Positions 23,922 to 32,850 are shown, counted from the stretch's first letter. The stretch is 32,925 nt of DNA from an uncultured Acetatifactor sp. (GCA_910584235.1 CAJTZD010000042.1:1-32925), one strand, 5' to 3'. Translations and numbers: made by a program. The notes: generated by a model from the letters alone, not told the origin.

Positions 23922-25935
23922 TCTGCACCAGCTCCTTTCCTATGGTAGACAGGAATTTCATCACCTGCTCGCACATAATCGTCACCACCAGGACCACCAA
24001 AACGACTATAAACATGAATAATATGGTGATCAGTAAACTTTTTACCATCTCTTTTCCCGAATAATTATGGATGGTCTGGAGCCCCAAAAAGATCAGCACC
24101 ACGGTCCAGATGCCTCCCCCCCACAAAAGCACATCCAGGAAAAAGGCCTCGTTGGCAGTGACGCAGTAGGACAGCGCGGTAATGGCGAACAAAGACACCA
24201 TAAGCGGCACAGCCCCATAGACCACCGACAATGCCACCCCCTTTAAGGTTCCCTCCCCGTCATTGATGGAAGCCGCCAGATAATTGCAGAGCGCAAACAG
24301 GCCGGTAAAGGCAAAGAATCCGATCACAATGGAGCCGATATCCAGCTCCTGGATGTCATAGTACTGATAGATAAAGCCCTTGCCCAGCATATACAGCATG
24401 AAAGCCCCAAAGGTAAGCAGATAGAGGATGCCGGCTCCCAACAGGCTTCCCTTTCTCCCCATCCGGATCTCGTAATAGCAGTTCAGGGGATGCCTGGCCG
24501 TGGAAAACCCGTAGAGCACATCTCCCAGCCCCTTTGTATCCATGATCCGTTTCCGGAACCGGGCTTTCATCTGCCTGATCCTGCGCTCCTTATCCACCCT
24601 CTCGGCGATGACAATGGCCAGGTACAGCAGCGCGGCGGCCGCCAGAAAATAGACCAGATACTTTTGCAGCCATACGTTCCGGATCTCCCAGAAAGCTTCC
24701 GAGTACAGCCAGTGATTGCCCGCCACCTGAAAATGCTCCCTGGCGCTCTCAAAATCATATTTGGACAGATAAGCCTTGCCGATGCCCTCATGGGCCGCCA
24801 CGGACATCTGGTTCATGGAAAGCACCTCGTCCCAGGCGCCCAAAGCCTCCTCATAATGGCCGCTGTTGTAGAACCCCAGCGCCTCATATACTTTCCGGGC
24901 ATAGACCGTGGGGGCATAGGACTGCAGATACCCCTTGATGCCGTCTATGGTCCAAATGTATCCGTTTCGGTCCACCGCCAGAGTGGAAAGGGCGTTGTAG
25001 AGCCCTGCCACGTCCAAATCCGACACATAGGAGCCGAATTCAAACAAAAGCTCCCCCTCCGCCGTGTACACGTCCACATAGCCCCGCTTGGAGGCCGTAT
25101 AGATCAGGAGATTTTCGTCCACCCAGATGTCATTGATATCGTCAAAGCCGTAGACCGTGTCCGCAAACATATTGCTGCCGTCCGTCTTGTGCTTTTTGAT
25201 TGGGTCTGTGCGCTTTCCCAAAGTCACCGTATATACGATTCCCCGGTGGTCCAGCATCACATTGGAAAAGGTGACCGGATTGCGGTTCAAAAGCCTGCCC
25301 AGCTGCTCCCTGGTAAAGAATACGGTCTGCAGCTTCTGGAATACGCTCAGGTCCGTCTTGTTCACCGCAAAGAATCCCTGGAACTCCCCCTCCTCGGACA
25401 TCTGGATCACGCCGCTGTAGACGCCCTCTCCTATCACATACACATTGCCCCGGCCGTCCGCCGCCACCTTGGCGGGATCGTAGGGGGTATCCCCAAAGGC
25501 CGGCGCCCGGGGTCTCTCCAGCTTCCTTACAAGCTGCCAGTCCTCATCGAACACAAAGACTGCCTTGGCCTTGCTGTCCGCCACATAAACGGTTCCGTCC
25601 CCCGTCACATAGATTCCCTTAGGCGACTGAAATTCCGGATAAGAAAACGCCTCCAGAAAAGCGCCTCTGAAAATATCGTATTTCACAATCCGCAGATTGC
25701 CGGTGTCGGCAATGTACATCACATCATTTTGGTCAATGAACATATCCTCCGCCGCGTTCAGCCCCAGGTTTGTGATGGTCTGCTGGGGCAGATAGGCGTC
25801 CTGGGTACGGATGGAATTCATCTTGTCATCATGGGTGTAGGTATAGCTGGTAGCCTGGGAAGCCTGTACGCAGACGGGTTCCGTCAGGCACAGCGCCACG
25901 CCCATGACGGCCAATAATCTTTTTATTTTTTTCAT
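23908..25935 (-). CDS. NHL-repeat / TPR / YIP1-like membrane protein
   Basis: A 675-residue protein with an unusual layout. A signal peptide (1-26) is followed by an extracytoplasmic beta-propeller of NHL-type repeats (about 50-330), seen in LNAAEDMFIDQNDVMYIADTGNLRIVKYD, GIYVTGDGTVYVADSKAKAVFVFD and LAVDRNGYIWTIDG. A short TPR-like stretch follows (about 350-415: EEALGAWDEVLSMNQMSVAAHEGIGKAYL). Then comes a membrane segment (about 428-446) and a C-terminal five-helix YIP1-like membrane domain (about 485-665). It may dock or regulate the importer or sense surface glycan; this is inference. It lies 12 bp after a permease gene and its last codons overlap the DUF5696-like gene. Confidence 0.75.
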   Translation of the reverse strand: MKKIKRLLAVMGVALCLTEPVCVQASQATSYTYTHDDKMNSIRTQDAYLPQQTITNLGLNAAEDMFIDQNDVMYIADTGNLRIVKYDIFRGAFLEAFSYPEFQSPKGIYVTGDGTVYVADSKAKAVFVFDEDWQLVRKLERPRAPAFGDTPYDPAKVAADGRGNVYVIGEGVYSGVIQMSEEGEFQGFFAVNKTDLSVFQKLQTVFFTREQLGRLLNRNPVTFSNVMLDHRGIVYTVTLGKRTDPIKKHKTDGSNMFADTVYGFDDINDIWVDENLLIYTASKRGYVDVYTAEGELLFEFGSYVSDLDVAGLYNALSTLAVDRNGYIWTIDGIKGYLQSYAPTVYARKVYEALGFYNSGHYEEALGAWDEVLSMNQMSVAAHEGIGKAYLSKYDFESAREHFQVAGNHWLYSEAFWEIRNVWLQKYLVYFLAAAALLYLAIVIAERVDKERRIRQMKARFRKRIMDTKGLGDVLYGFSTARHPLNCYYEIRMGRKGSLLGAGILYLLTFGAFMLYMLGKGFIYQYYDIQELDIGSIVIGFFAFTGLFALCNYLAASINDGEGTLKGVALSVVYGAVPLMVSLFAITALSYCVTANEAFFLDVLLWGGGIWTVVLIFLGLQTIHNYSGKEMVKSLLITILFMFIVVLVVLVVTIMCEQVMKFLSTIGKELVQNVSS

Positions 25936-25947
25936 CGGGCGCTCTCC

Positions 25948-26832
25948 TTACTTGATACCGGAATGGCTCATGGTGCTCATGACCCTGGACTGCATGCAGA
26001 TAAAAATGATCAGATTCGGTATAAACAAAATGATCGTACCTGCCGCCACGATTCCCCGGGCCGCCACCGCATTGTTGGTCTGCAGCGCATTGAGATAATA
26101 GTAAATCGTTTTCATCACATCGCTGGTGATAAAGTTGTTGGAAGCCTCCGTGGCCTGCCAGGCGGACTGGAACGTCAAAATGGCCACCGTGGCCACGGCC
26201 GGCCTGGTCATGGGCAGGATAATCCGGCGGATCACGGTAAAGTTGCCTGCCCCGTCCACATAAGCCGCCTCCAGCAATGCGTCCGGCACATCGTCGATGA
26301 ACTGCTTCATCAAAAAGATGCCGATGGGCATTGCGATCAGCGGGAAAATATGCGCCGCCCAGGTATCGATGAGCCCCAGCCGCACAATCATAATATACCT
26401 GGGAACCGCCACCGCCACCTGCACGAACATCAGCGCCATCTGGTTGATGCCGAAGAACCACTTGGTCACCCGGTACTGGCCTTTCTTGGACAGTACGAAA
26501 GCACAGGCCACCGTGATGTAGATATTCAGGATTACCGTAACCGTGGTGATGAACACGGAATTCAGCAGATACCTGGTCATGGGAACACCCGTGGTCCCGG
26601 ACAGCTCGAACAGCTTTTTAAAGTTGCCCAGCGTAGGCTCCTTTGCGATCAGGGTAGGAGGGAAAGCATAGAGCTCCCCCAAGGGCTTAAACGCCTCGTT
26701 GAACATATAGACCACCGGCAGAACCATGAGACAGGCTATCGGTATCAATATGCAGTAAAACTTGATCTGATCCCGGGAAAAGCTTTTGGGATCCACTCTC
26801 TTTCCTTTCAGTTTCGACTTCGATTTTGCCAT
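25948..26832 (-). CDS. Carbohydrate ABC transporter permease, MalG type (first pair)
   Basis: A 294-residue permease with six hydrophobic segments beginning FYCILIPIACLMVLPVVYMF. The EAA loop is EAAYVDGAGNFTVIRRIILPMTRP. The lysine-rich N-terminus (MAKSKSKLKGKRVD) is cytoplasmic. The ATG at 26832 has GGGAG eight bases upstream, better placed than for the ATG at 26847. It pairs with the MalF-type gene 43 bp upstream. It differs clearly in sequence from the second MalG-type protein of this operon, so the two pairs are not a recent duplication. Confidence 0.94.
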   Translation of the reverse strand: MAKSKSKLKGKRVDPKSFSRDQIKFYCILIPIACLMVLPVVYMFNEAFKPLGELYAFPPTLIAKEPTLGNFKKLFELSGTTGVPMTRYLLNSVFITTVTVILNIYITVACAFVLSKKGQYRVTKWFFGINQMALMFVQVAVAVPRYIMIVRLGLIDTWAAHIFPLIAMPIGIFLMKQFIDDVPDALLEAAYVDGAGNFTVIRRIILPMTRPAVATVAILTFQSAWQATEASNNFITSDVMKTIYYYLNALQTNNAVAARGIVAAGTIILFIPNLIIFICMQSRVMSTMSHSGIK

Positions 26833-26875
26833 AACATCCACTCCCATCCGCGCTTCTGCGCTTTTTCCGCTCAGG

Positions 26876-27799
26876 TCAGTCCTTTTCGGTAAACAATTTC
26901 CCCGCTACCTTGGAGAAGAAAGCGATCATCAGTAACAGCACCACCGAGATGGCGGCCGCATACCCCATTTCATAGCGCGAAAACGCGTAATCCTCGATAT
27001 GGTTGAGGATCAGGTTGCCCGAATAATCCGGCGTGGGATTGGAGCCGGCCAGGGCGGGCCCGATCCATCCGGTATTGAACGCGTTCACAATGGCCATCAC
27101 CGCAGAGAACATCATCTGGGGCTTCATGGAGGGGATGGTGATGTACACTACCTCCTGAAAGCGGTTCTTCATCCCGTCCATATAGGCCGCCTCGTACAGC
27201 TCCTCGTTCACATTCAGGATCCCGGCGATCATGGCCAGAAACCCGATGCCCATGGCCTGCCACAAGGCCACCAGAATCATAATGGTCAGCAGATGATCCG
27301 GAGAAAGCAGCCAGGCCACCGGAGAATCAATCCAGCCATGGCTGAGCAGGAAAGCGTTCAAAAGCCCTCTCTGGTCCCCGGAAAAGATGGTCTTCCACAC
27401 CACCTGAATCATCAGCGAGCCCACCATGGACGGCATATACAGGCACAGCGTCAGGATGGTCCTGGGCACCGCCTGGATCTGGGTCACCAGCCAGGCCAGC
27501 ACAAAGGACAGGATACAACCGCCGGGCCCTACGATCAGCGCATACTTAAAGGTATTCGGAATAATATACTTCAAAAAGATCTCATCCTGGGTCAAAAGGG
27601 CGATGTAATTGGATACGCCCACCAGCTCCGGCGTCCTGATCACGTCAAAATAGGTGAAAGAAAGCCCGATGGCGATGAGAACCGGTATGGCAATAAACAG
27701 GGAAAACAGCAGCAGATACGGCAAAAGAAGCAGCATGGAGCTCAGATAATCCTCCCGCCTGTTTACCCTGCGGTATTTTCTCTTTTTCAATGCTTTCAT
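26876..27799 (-). CDS. Carbohydrate ABC transporter permease, MalF type (first pair)
   Basis: A 307-residue permease. An arginine/lysine-rich N-terminus (MKALKKRKYRRVNRRED) precedes six segments from LLLLPYLLLFSLFIAIPVLI. The EAA loop is EAAYMDGMKNRFQEVVYITIPSMKP. Its ATG overlaps the stop of the giant binding protein by 4 bp (ATGA), so the two are probably made together and form one importer with the MalG-type protein that follows. Confidence 0.95.
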   Translation of the reverse strand: MKALKKRKYRRVNRREDYLSSMLLLLPYLLLFSLFIAIPVLIAIGLSFTYFDVIRTPELVGVSNYIALLTQDEIFLKYIIPNTFKYALIVGPGGCILSFVLAWLVTQIQAVPRTILTLCLYMPSMVGSLMIQVVWKTIFSGDQRGLLNAFLLSHGWIDSPVAWLLSPDHLLTIMILVALWQAMGIGFLAMIAGILNVNEELYEAAYMDGMKNRFQEVVYITIPSMKPQMMFSAVMAIVNAFNTGWIGPALAGSNPTPDYSGNLILNHIEDYAFSRYEMGYAAAISVVLLLMIAFFSKVAGKLFTEKD

Positions 27800-30750
27800 T
27801 GCTCTCCCCCTTCTCTATGGGCTTCAATGTTCTCCCGGATCCAGTCCACATCCCGGATATTGTACTCCCGCAGCAGATTGCCCTCATTGTCCAGATAGCC
27901 CAGATCCGTCATTTTCTTCGTGATCTCCCGGTTAATCTCCAGTATCTTTTCATCGATGGCCGGCTGTACCGCCTTGCCGTCCACCGCGATGCCGTTCCAG
28001 ATATTGGACAGATCCCGCTCCAGCATATACTGGCCCGGCGTCCTGGGCACGTCCCGCAGATAGGAAAGCTGTTCCAGAATGGCCAGCTTGTGCTCCGTGG
28101 GCAGCGCACAGTCCCCGATGGCCTCCAGATTGGCAGGCAGCCAGATATTCTCCGAGCCGTAGGTGGACTGCAGGGTATGGGCGTACTCCGCCTGCACCTC
28201 ATGATCAAGCCACCACTTCAAAAAGGCCCATGCCTCATCCGCCTTTTTGGTATTGGCAAAAATCAGCCCTCCGGTTCCGGCCGCGATATAGCTTCTGTCA
28301 ATGCTGCCGTCCTCCTGCACGGTTCCCAGGTAAGGCGCAAGCCCCCACTGCCCCTCCAGCTCCGGCGCGCCGTTGGCGATCAGGTTGTAAGTCTCCAGCC
28401 CTACAATGCCGATGGGCAGGATCCCATAGCGGAAAGAATCCATGAACTGGGATACCTGGGTGGGAACGGAATAAATGGCAAACAACTCTCCCAACGCCTT
28501 AATCCCCGCCGCGGACTGAGCCTGGTCGATAGCGGTATGCATGCCGTCCTCCGTGTACAGGCTCCCTCCGTTCTGGTAAATCATGGGGGTAGTCTGATAG
28601 AACCATTTGTACCCGTCCATCGTGGCTATATTATGGTAGAAATTCATGCCGTAATGCTGCAGCACGGGCAGGATTCCGATGAGCTCCTCCCAGGTACCCG
28701 GAACGGGAATCTCCAGCTTCTGAAAGATGTCTTTCCGATAAATCACCATATTGAAATCGGCCGTCTCCGGAATTCCGTATACCTTTTCATTAAATACATA
28801 AGGCACGAAAGCGCCGGGCGCAAACCGGTCCGCCACCTGCCAGAAATCCTCGAACCGGGTCAAATCATAGACCGCGTCCCTGCAGGCCAGTTCAAAGGGC
28901 GCATGGGAGGCAAGCCCCAGCGCCATGTCCGGCATCTCTCCCGCCGCCACCGCCATGGTCAGCTTGCCGGCATCGGGCATGACGGAAATCTTTACCTTGA
29001 TCCCTGTCTTTTCCGTAAAATCGGAATCCGCCATCTTCTGCAGCAGATCCGCCTGGGTCACGGAACGGTTTACCCAGATATTCACCGCTTCCTCATCGTT
29101 TTCCATCCTGTACTTATCGGAGAGAAATGTATACGCCAGATTCTCTATGCCGTTGCCGACGGACGCAAAGAAGCCTGCATTCTCCCGGGGAAGTTTCTGC
29201 CCCCCTACATAGATTCTGTCCAGGGCAAAGGGCTGCGCGCTGATGTTGGACGCAAAATCTCCCATGAGCTTCAGAAGAGAGTCCAGATTGTCCGTGTGCA
29301 GCGCGATCTCGTCCGGGTACTCTTTCAGCTTCTCAATCTCCCCCAAAGCCCGGTCCAGTTCGGAAAGCTTGGCGGAATCCACCCCATTGGGGGCGTATTC
29401 CTGCAGAGTGCTCTGTATGGACCGGATCAGAGTCTCATAGGCCTCCAGCCAGGCAAGGGTATCCGGTATGTACCGGGTCATACTCCAGGTGCGGTATTCG
29501 TCCACCTCAGCCCCGGTGATCTTCTTGATCTCCAGGGAAAACTGGGATACATGCTCCGCGATGAGCCTGGCGTAATGCCACTCCTCGCTCACCGGCTCCA
29601 TCTCCGAGCGGATGGTCAGGGTATGGGGCCCCGCCGTCAGCCAGACCAGGTAAGGATTCCCTGCCTCATCGGAAAGAATCTCATTTTTCCAGGAAGTGTC
29701 CGTGGTATCAAACCCATAATTGCGAAACTCCCGAAAGGGAATCCGGCCGTCTATGTAAATGGACTCGAATACCTGAAAATCCTCTTTCTCATTCCTGTAA
29801 TGCATGGCCAGCCGGTACAGGCCTGTCTCTTCGGCCTCCACATCGTAGGTGACCTCCACCCCCGCCTTTTTCCAGGACACCACGTTCAGTTTTTTATACT
29901 CGCTGTCATGGGGCTGTAAGGACGGATTGTTGACCGATGAAGTCAGCGCCGCCGTGGAATTTTTCCTGACGTAATCCACGCTGTTGATCTCCAGAAAAGC
30001 ATCCGAAACCGGCTCCCCGGAATGCTGCTTTTGGTATTCCTCATAGGAAGGAATCGTGCCATCCGGCGCGTTTACATACAGACGCCCCAATGTCAGGCCG
30101 TCCGCGGAAGCATTCTGCACCCGGATGCGGTTTTCCCCCTGCTCCAACCAAAAATAGAGGGGCTCCGACTGATAATAAGAAGTATTATACAAATCCCTGT
30201 ACTGCCATCCCTCATACCGAAGCTGCGCCGGCGCCGTCTCGTCCCCATAGCGGTCCAGCGGGAACTCCTTTGTCCCGTCCTCCCACAACAGCGGCAATGT
30301 AATCATGGACATTTCCTCAAAATAGCGCTCTCCGTTGACGGTAACGTCCATGCGGTAGTCCGACAGATTGCTGCCCCCGGTCCGGTAATCCAGCCCTAAG
30401 CTGTAAAGCCCCTCTCTTTTTGCCTCCACCACATATTCCGCGCTGTCCAGATAGTCCAGCGCCCTGACTGTCCCGTCATATCCCGTTTCTTTCTCTCCCG
30501 CTTCAGGCTCCCATACCCCGCCCTCAAGATCGTACCGGAGCTTTCGCCCCGCAATGTAATCCTGATATCTGACCGTCTGAAACTTGAGCGAATCCTGCAG
30601 CAGCCCCCGGGCCTCGTCCACCTCGTCCCGGGATACCGCTTCTACACTGGCCGCAGGTCCGCTGCCTGCCAGCCCCCACAGGATTCCTCCTGCCGCTGCC
30701 AGAGCCGCGATTCCGGCCACGATAAAAATCACTCGTTTCCTTTTTCCCAC
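27796..30750 (-). CDS. Giant solute-binding protein with two lectin-like modules
   Basis: A 984-residue membrane-anchored protein, about twice the size of normal sugar-binding proteins. A basic start and hydrophobic segment (about 2-30, no lipobox cysteine) anchor it. Two beta-sandwich modules of CBM-like character follow (about 40-225 and 240-400): the phrases AEYVVEAKREGLYSLGLDY and VTYDVEAEETGLYRLAMHY occupy matching places, and the second ends LTAGPHTLTIRSE. After a helical linker (about 400-545), the C-terminal part (about 555-945) is a family 1 binding protein: IKVKISVMPDAGKLTMAVAAGEMPDMALG, then GIPETADFNMVIYRKDIF and TGGLIFANTKKADEAWAFLKWW. The GTG at 30750 has GAGGAG upstream; the ATG at 30771 is possible. 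Confidence 0.85.
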   Translation of the reverse strand: MGKRKRVIFIVAGIAALAAAGGILWGLAGSGPAASVEAVSRDEVDEARGLLQDSLKFQTVRYQDYIAGRKLRYDLEGGVWEPEAGEKETGYDGTVRALDYLDSAEYVVEAKREGLYSLGLDYRTGGSNLSDYRMDVTVNGERYFEEMSMITLPLLWEDGTKEFPLDRYGDETAPAQLRYEGWQYRDLYNTSYYQSEPLYFWLEQGENRIRVQNASADGLTLGRLYVNAPDGTIPSYEEYQKQHSGEPVSDAFLEINSVDYVRKNSTAALTSSVNNPSLQPHDSEYKKLNVVSWKKAGVEVTYDVEAEETGLYRLAMHYRNEKEDFQVFESIYIDGRIPFREFRNYGFDTTDTSWKNEILSDEAGNPYLVWLTAGPHTLTIRSEMEPVSEEWHYARLIAEHVSQFSLEIKKITGAEVDEYRTWSMTRYIPDTLAWLEAYETLIRSIQSTLQEYAPNGVDSAKLSELDRALGEIEKLKEYPDEIALHTDNLDSLLKLMGDFASNISAQPFALDRIYVGGQKLPRENAGFFASVGNGIENLAYTFLSDKYRMENDEEAVNIWVNRSVTQADLLQKMADSDFTEKTGIKVKISVMPDAGKLTMAVAAGEMPDMALGLASHAPFELACRDAVYDLTRFEDFWQVADRFAPGAFVPYVFNEKVYGIPETADFNMVIYRKDIFQKLEIPVPGTWEELIGILPVLQHYGMNFYHNIATMDGYKWFYQTTPMIYQNGGSLYTEDGMHTAIDQAQSAAGIKALGELFAIYSVPTQVSQFMDSFRYGILPIGIVGLETYNLIANGAPELEGQWGLAPYLGTVQEDGSIDRSYIAAGTGGLIFANTKKADEAWAFLKWWLDHEVQAEYAHTLQSTYGSENIWLPANLEAIGDCALPTEHKLAILEQLSYLRDVPRTPGQYMLERDLSNIWNGIAVDGKAVQPAIDEKILEINREITKKMTDLGYLDNEGNLLREYNIRDVDWIRENIEAHREGGEQ

Positions 30751-30874
30751 TTGCCCTCTCCTCGTCTTCATGCCTATCCGTAAGCATCCCTGCGCCCGCC
30801 CGATTCTCTGAACGGCAGCGGTGCCGGAGCGCTGCGGAAAGCGATGGAAAATGGTTGACAGATATAATTTTTCT

Positions 30875-30927
30875 AAAAAAGGGACCGTGAAAAAATGGAG
30901 TAAATGAATTCCGCTTTTCACAGTCCC
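30875..30927 (-). terminator. Intergenic rho-independent terminator after the first binding protein gene
   Basis: On the minus strand GGGACTGTGAAAA (30927-30915) pairs with TTTTCACGGTCCC (30893-30881), 13 pairs including one G-U, around a 21-nt loop, and six Ts follow (30880-30875). It stands inside the operon, 116 bp after the binding protein stop and about 125 bp before the next start. It probably stops most transcripts and lets some continue. Confidence 0.75.
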
Positions 30928-30962
30928 TCAGCTGCTTCCCTTAAGCCGAACGCTTACTTATA

Positions 30963-31024
30963 CTACATAACGCCAGAATTTACCGTACTGCACTGGCTAA
31001 ACGTATATGGCTGGCATTATGTAG
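30963..31024 (-). repeat. Long stem-loop directly after the first binding protein gene
   Basis: CTACATAACGCCAG (30963-30976) and CTGGCATTATGTAG (31011-31024) pair over 14 positions, one as G-U in the RNA, with a 34-nt loop that itself contains a further CTGGC copy. It begins 18 bp after the stop codon and has no T-run, so it is more likely a messenger-protecting or processing element than a terminator. Confidence 0.6.
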
Positions 31025-31042
31025 TCAGGTTACTCGGAAACT

Positions 31043-32770
31043 TTAATCGTTACCCAGCATAAGTTCCTCATCGGTATAACCGTAGAAATCTTTCAATGCA
31101 TTTTTCAGCTGCTCCTCCGCCTCTGCAAACCGCTCGTTTGCCAGCCGGTTCCACTCCGGCAGCTTGGACTTGATCTCATCCAGCCATCCGTCGGAAGCGC
31201 GCTTTGCCGTCATTTTATCATCCGCATAGTAATAATTCCACTCATCCAGACACTGCATTACTGTGCCGTCCACCTGGATGGTGGCAGGATAAGTCTTTTC
31301 CGGCGCATCCCAAATCTTTCCTGCTTTCCAAAGCTCCATGCACTTCCTCCAGCCCGGCATATCCTTGCATCTGGTATGCGTAGGCAGCGAATACCAGATT
31401 TCCATCTGTTCGTCAAACTCATCGCCTATCACAAAAGGAAGCGAATCATTAGATGCAGTCCGCAATACCCCTCCGGCGCTGAATTGCTGATCGACCCTGG
31501 CCTGCGCCGCCTCCGTGGAGCCCACCCAGTAGGTCGCAAAGGTATACGCCAGCTTCAGCCTCTCTTCTTCGCTTTCGCTCAACTCCGGATTGCCGTCGTC
31601 CATAGCATAGTTATGCACCGCAAGCGGATCCAGCACGATCCCTATGGTACTCTCCATGTATTCGGTAGCCGGCCTGGGATATACATCCATGTCAAAGGCC
31701 GCCTGACCCTCCTGGGGATCCGAGTTCGCATACACGCCTATATTCCAGGGATCGCCGTCCCAGGTCAGCACATAGCCATTGGCATAGAACCAGTGGCCTG
31801 ACCAGCCGTTCTGATCCATCACCTCCTGGGGAACCCCCCCTACGTCATTCTGGGTCCACACCGTATTTTCCGCCCACTTGGGAATCAGGGACAACATATC
31901 TTTCACCGCATCGGAATCCAGATTCACATAAGGCTCCCCCGGGGAACGGTTCGTCATCATGTAATTGATGTCCTTGGTGCCTGTATTTATCCACTTGATA
32001 GGAATGTCCATGGCTCCCCAGAAATTGGCATTGTCCGACTGGGAAATAAACAGGGTATAGTCATCAATGGTCCAATCCGGATCCGGAACATCAATATTGT
32101 TCTGCACCGCCAAATCCTTATTTATGAACACGCCCCAGGGCACCATATACTGGGGAAGCCCTGCCTGCATGCCGTAATAATTCATCATGTCCATAATGGC
32201 CGGGTTAAAGGACTGATAGACCGGATCGTCCGAAAATACGGAAAGATCTGCCGCCAGGCCTTTCTCCACATCCTCAATCAAACTCTGCGTAGCCCAAATA
32301 TCCGGATATTTTCCATGCTGCGCTTTAAAGTTCTCCATTTGCTGGGACCAGGAGCCCTCCCAGTCTCCCATCGCATAAAGATTGATCTGTACGTTGGGAT
32401 ATGTTTCGTTAAATTTTTTAGCCATTGCATAGATGGATGCCACATTGATGGCCGTAATATCCTCCGGAGCCCAGTTCTGGTGGCCGATATCCTCATGATA
32501 TTCGCCGTCTCCGGACCAGCACAGGATCGAAATGTCCCCGCTGACATTGTGATCCAGCTCCACATACGCTCCGGCGTCCCCCTGGGCTTCTGCGCCATCG
32601 TCTCCCGCGCTGCTCTTTGTATCGTCTCCCGCTTCCGCATTTCCTGAGACAGACGCAGATCCCGTGCTGTCAGACCCTTTCTCTTCTCCTCCATTGCCGC
32701 CACAGCCGGCCAGGCTTCCCATGGCCAAAGCAGCCATCAAAAACAGTGCCGCTATTCTTTTCCTTTTCAT
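31043..32770 (-). CDS. Extracellular solute-binding lipoprotein, sugar type
   Basis: A 575-residue binding lipoprotein. The lipobox LAGC puts the lipidated cysteine at position 23, and a Gly/Ser/Asp-rich linker runs to about residue 70. The binding domain opens with GDISILCWSGDGEYHED and continues with AKKFNETYPNVQINLYAMGD, KYPDIWATQSLIEDVEKGLAADLS and VPWGVFINKDLAVQNNI, the usual order of family 1 proteins. Many aromatic residues (for example GWSGHWFYANGYVLTWDGDPWN) suggest stacking against sugar rings. It is the first gene of the ten-gene operon, directly behind the operator-promoter region, and is set off from the other nine genes by two hairpins. It may deliver sugar to one of the two permease pairs. 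Confidence 0.93.
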   Translation of the reverse strand: MKRKRIAALFLMAALAMGSLAGCGGNGGEEKGSDSTGSASVSGNAEAGDDTKSSAGDDGAEAQGDAGAYVELDHNVSGDISILCWSGDGEYHEDIGHQNWAPEDITAINVASIYAMAKKFNETYPNVQINLYAMGDWEGSWSQQMENFKAQHGKYPDIWATQSLIEDVEKGLAADLSVFSDDPVYQSFNPAIMDMMNYYGMQAGLPQYMVPWGVFINKDLAVQNNIDVPDPDWTIDDYTLFISQSDNANFWGAMDIPIKWINTGTKDINYMMTNRSPGEPYVNLDSDAVKDMLSLIPKWAENTVWTQNDVGGVPQEVMDQNGWSGHWFYANGYVLTWDGDPWNIGVYANSDPQEGQAAFDMDVYPRPATEYMESTIGIVLDPLAVHNYAMDDGNPELSESEEERLKLAYTFATYWVGSTEAAQARVDQQFSAGGVLRTASNDSLPFVIGDEFDEQMEIWYSLPTHTRCKDMPGWRKCMELWKAGKIWDAPEKTYPATIQVDGTVMQCLDEWNYYYADDKMTAKRASDGWLDEIKSKLPEWNRLANERFAEAEEQLKNALKDFYGYTDEELMLGND

Positions 32771-32792
32771 GTTGATATCCTACCCTTTCATT

Positions 32793-32807
32793 CCTGCCTT
32801 TGGCAGG
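32793..32807 (-). repeat. Leader hairpin of the glycan operon
   Basis: CCTGCC and GGCAGG form a perfect 6-bp stem with a 3-nt loop, 22 bp upstream of the first binding protein ATG and just before a GGGTAGGA ribosome binding site. It may stabilise the messenger 5' end. Confidence 0.4.
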
Positions 32808-32826
32808 CAATCTAATGGATTGTTAT

Positions 32827-32844
32827 AATACAACCGGTTGTATT
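32827..32844. promoter_or_regulatory. Perfect 18-bp palindromic operator of the glycan operon
   Basis: AATACAACCGGTTGTATT is its own reverse complement. The central ACCGGT and even-length symmetry recall operators of LacI-family sugar repressors, though other families cannot be excluded. It begins a few bases downstream of the -10 element, over the expected transcription start, the typical place for repression. No regulator gene is in the window. Confidence 0.65.
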
Positions 32845-32850
32845 GTTTAT

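Noticed and set aside
27790..29919. A 709-codon open frame on the plus strand opposite the giant binding protein gene
   Set aside because: It is the antisense shadow of a clear coding gene with high GC third positions; composition is His/Arg/Gly-rich and no domain is recognisable.
30855..30867. TTGACA followed closely by TATAAT on the plus strand
   Set aside because: The two elements are only two bases apart, so they cannot act as one promoter, and no plus-strand gene follows.
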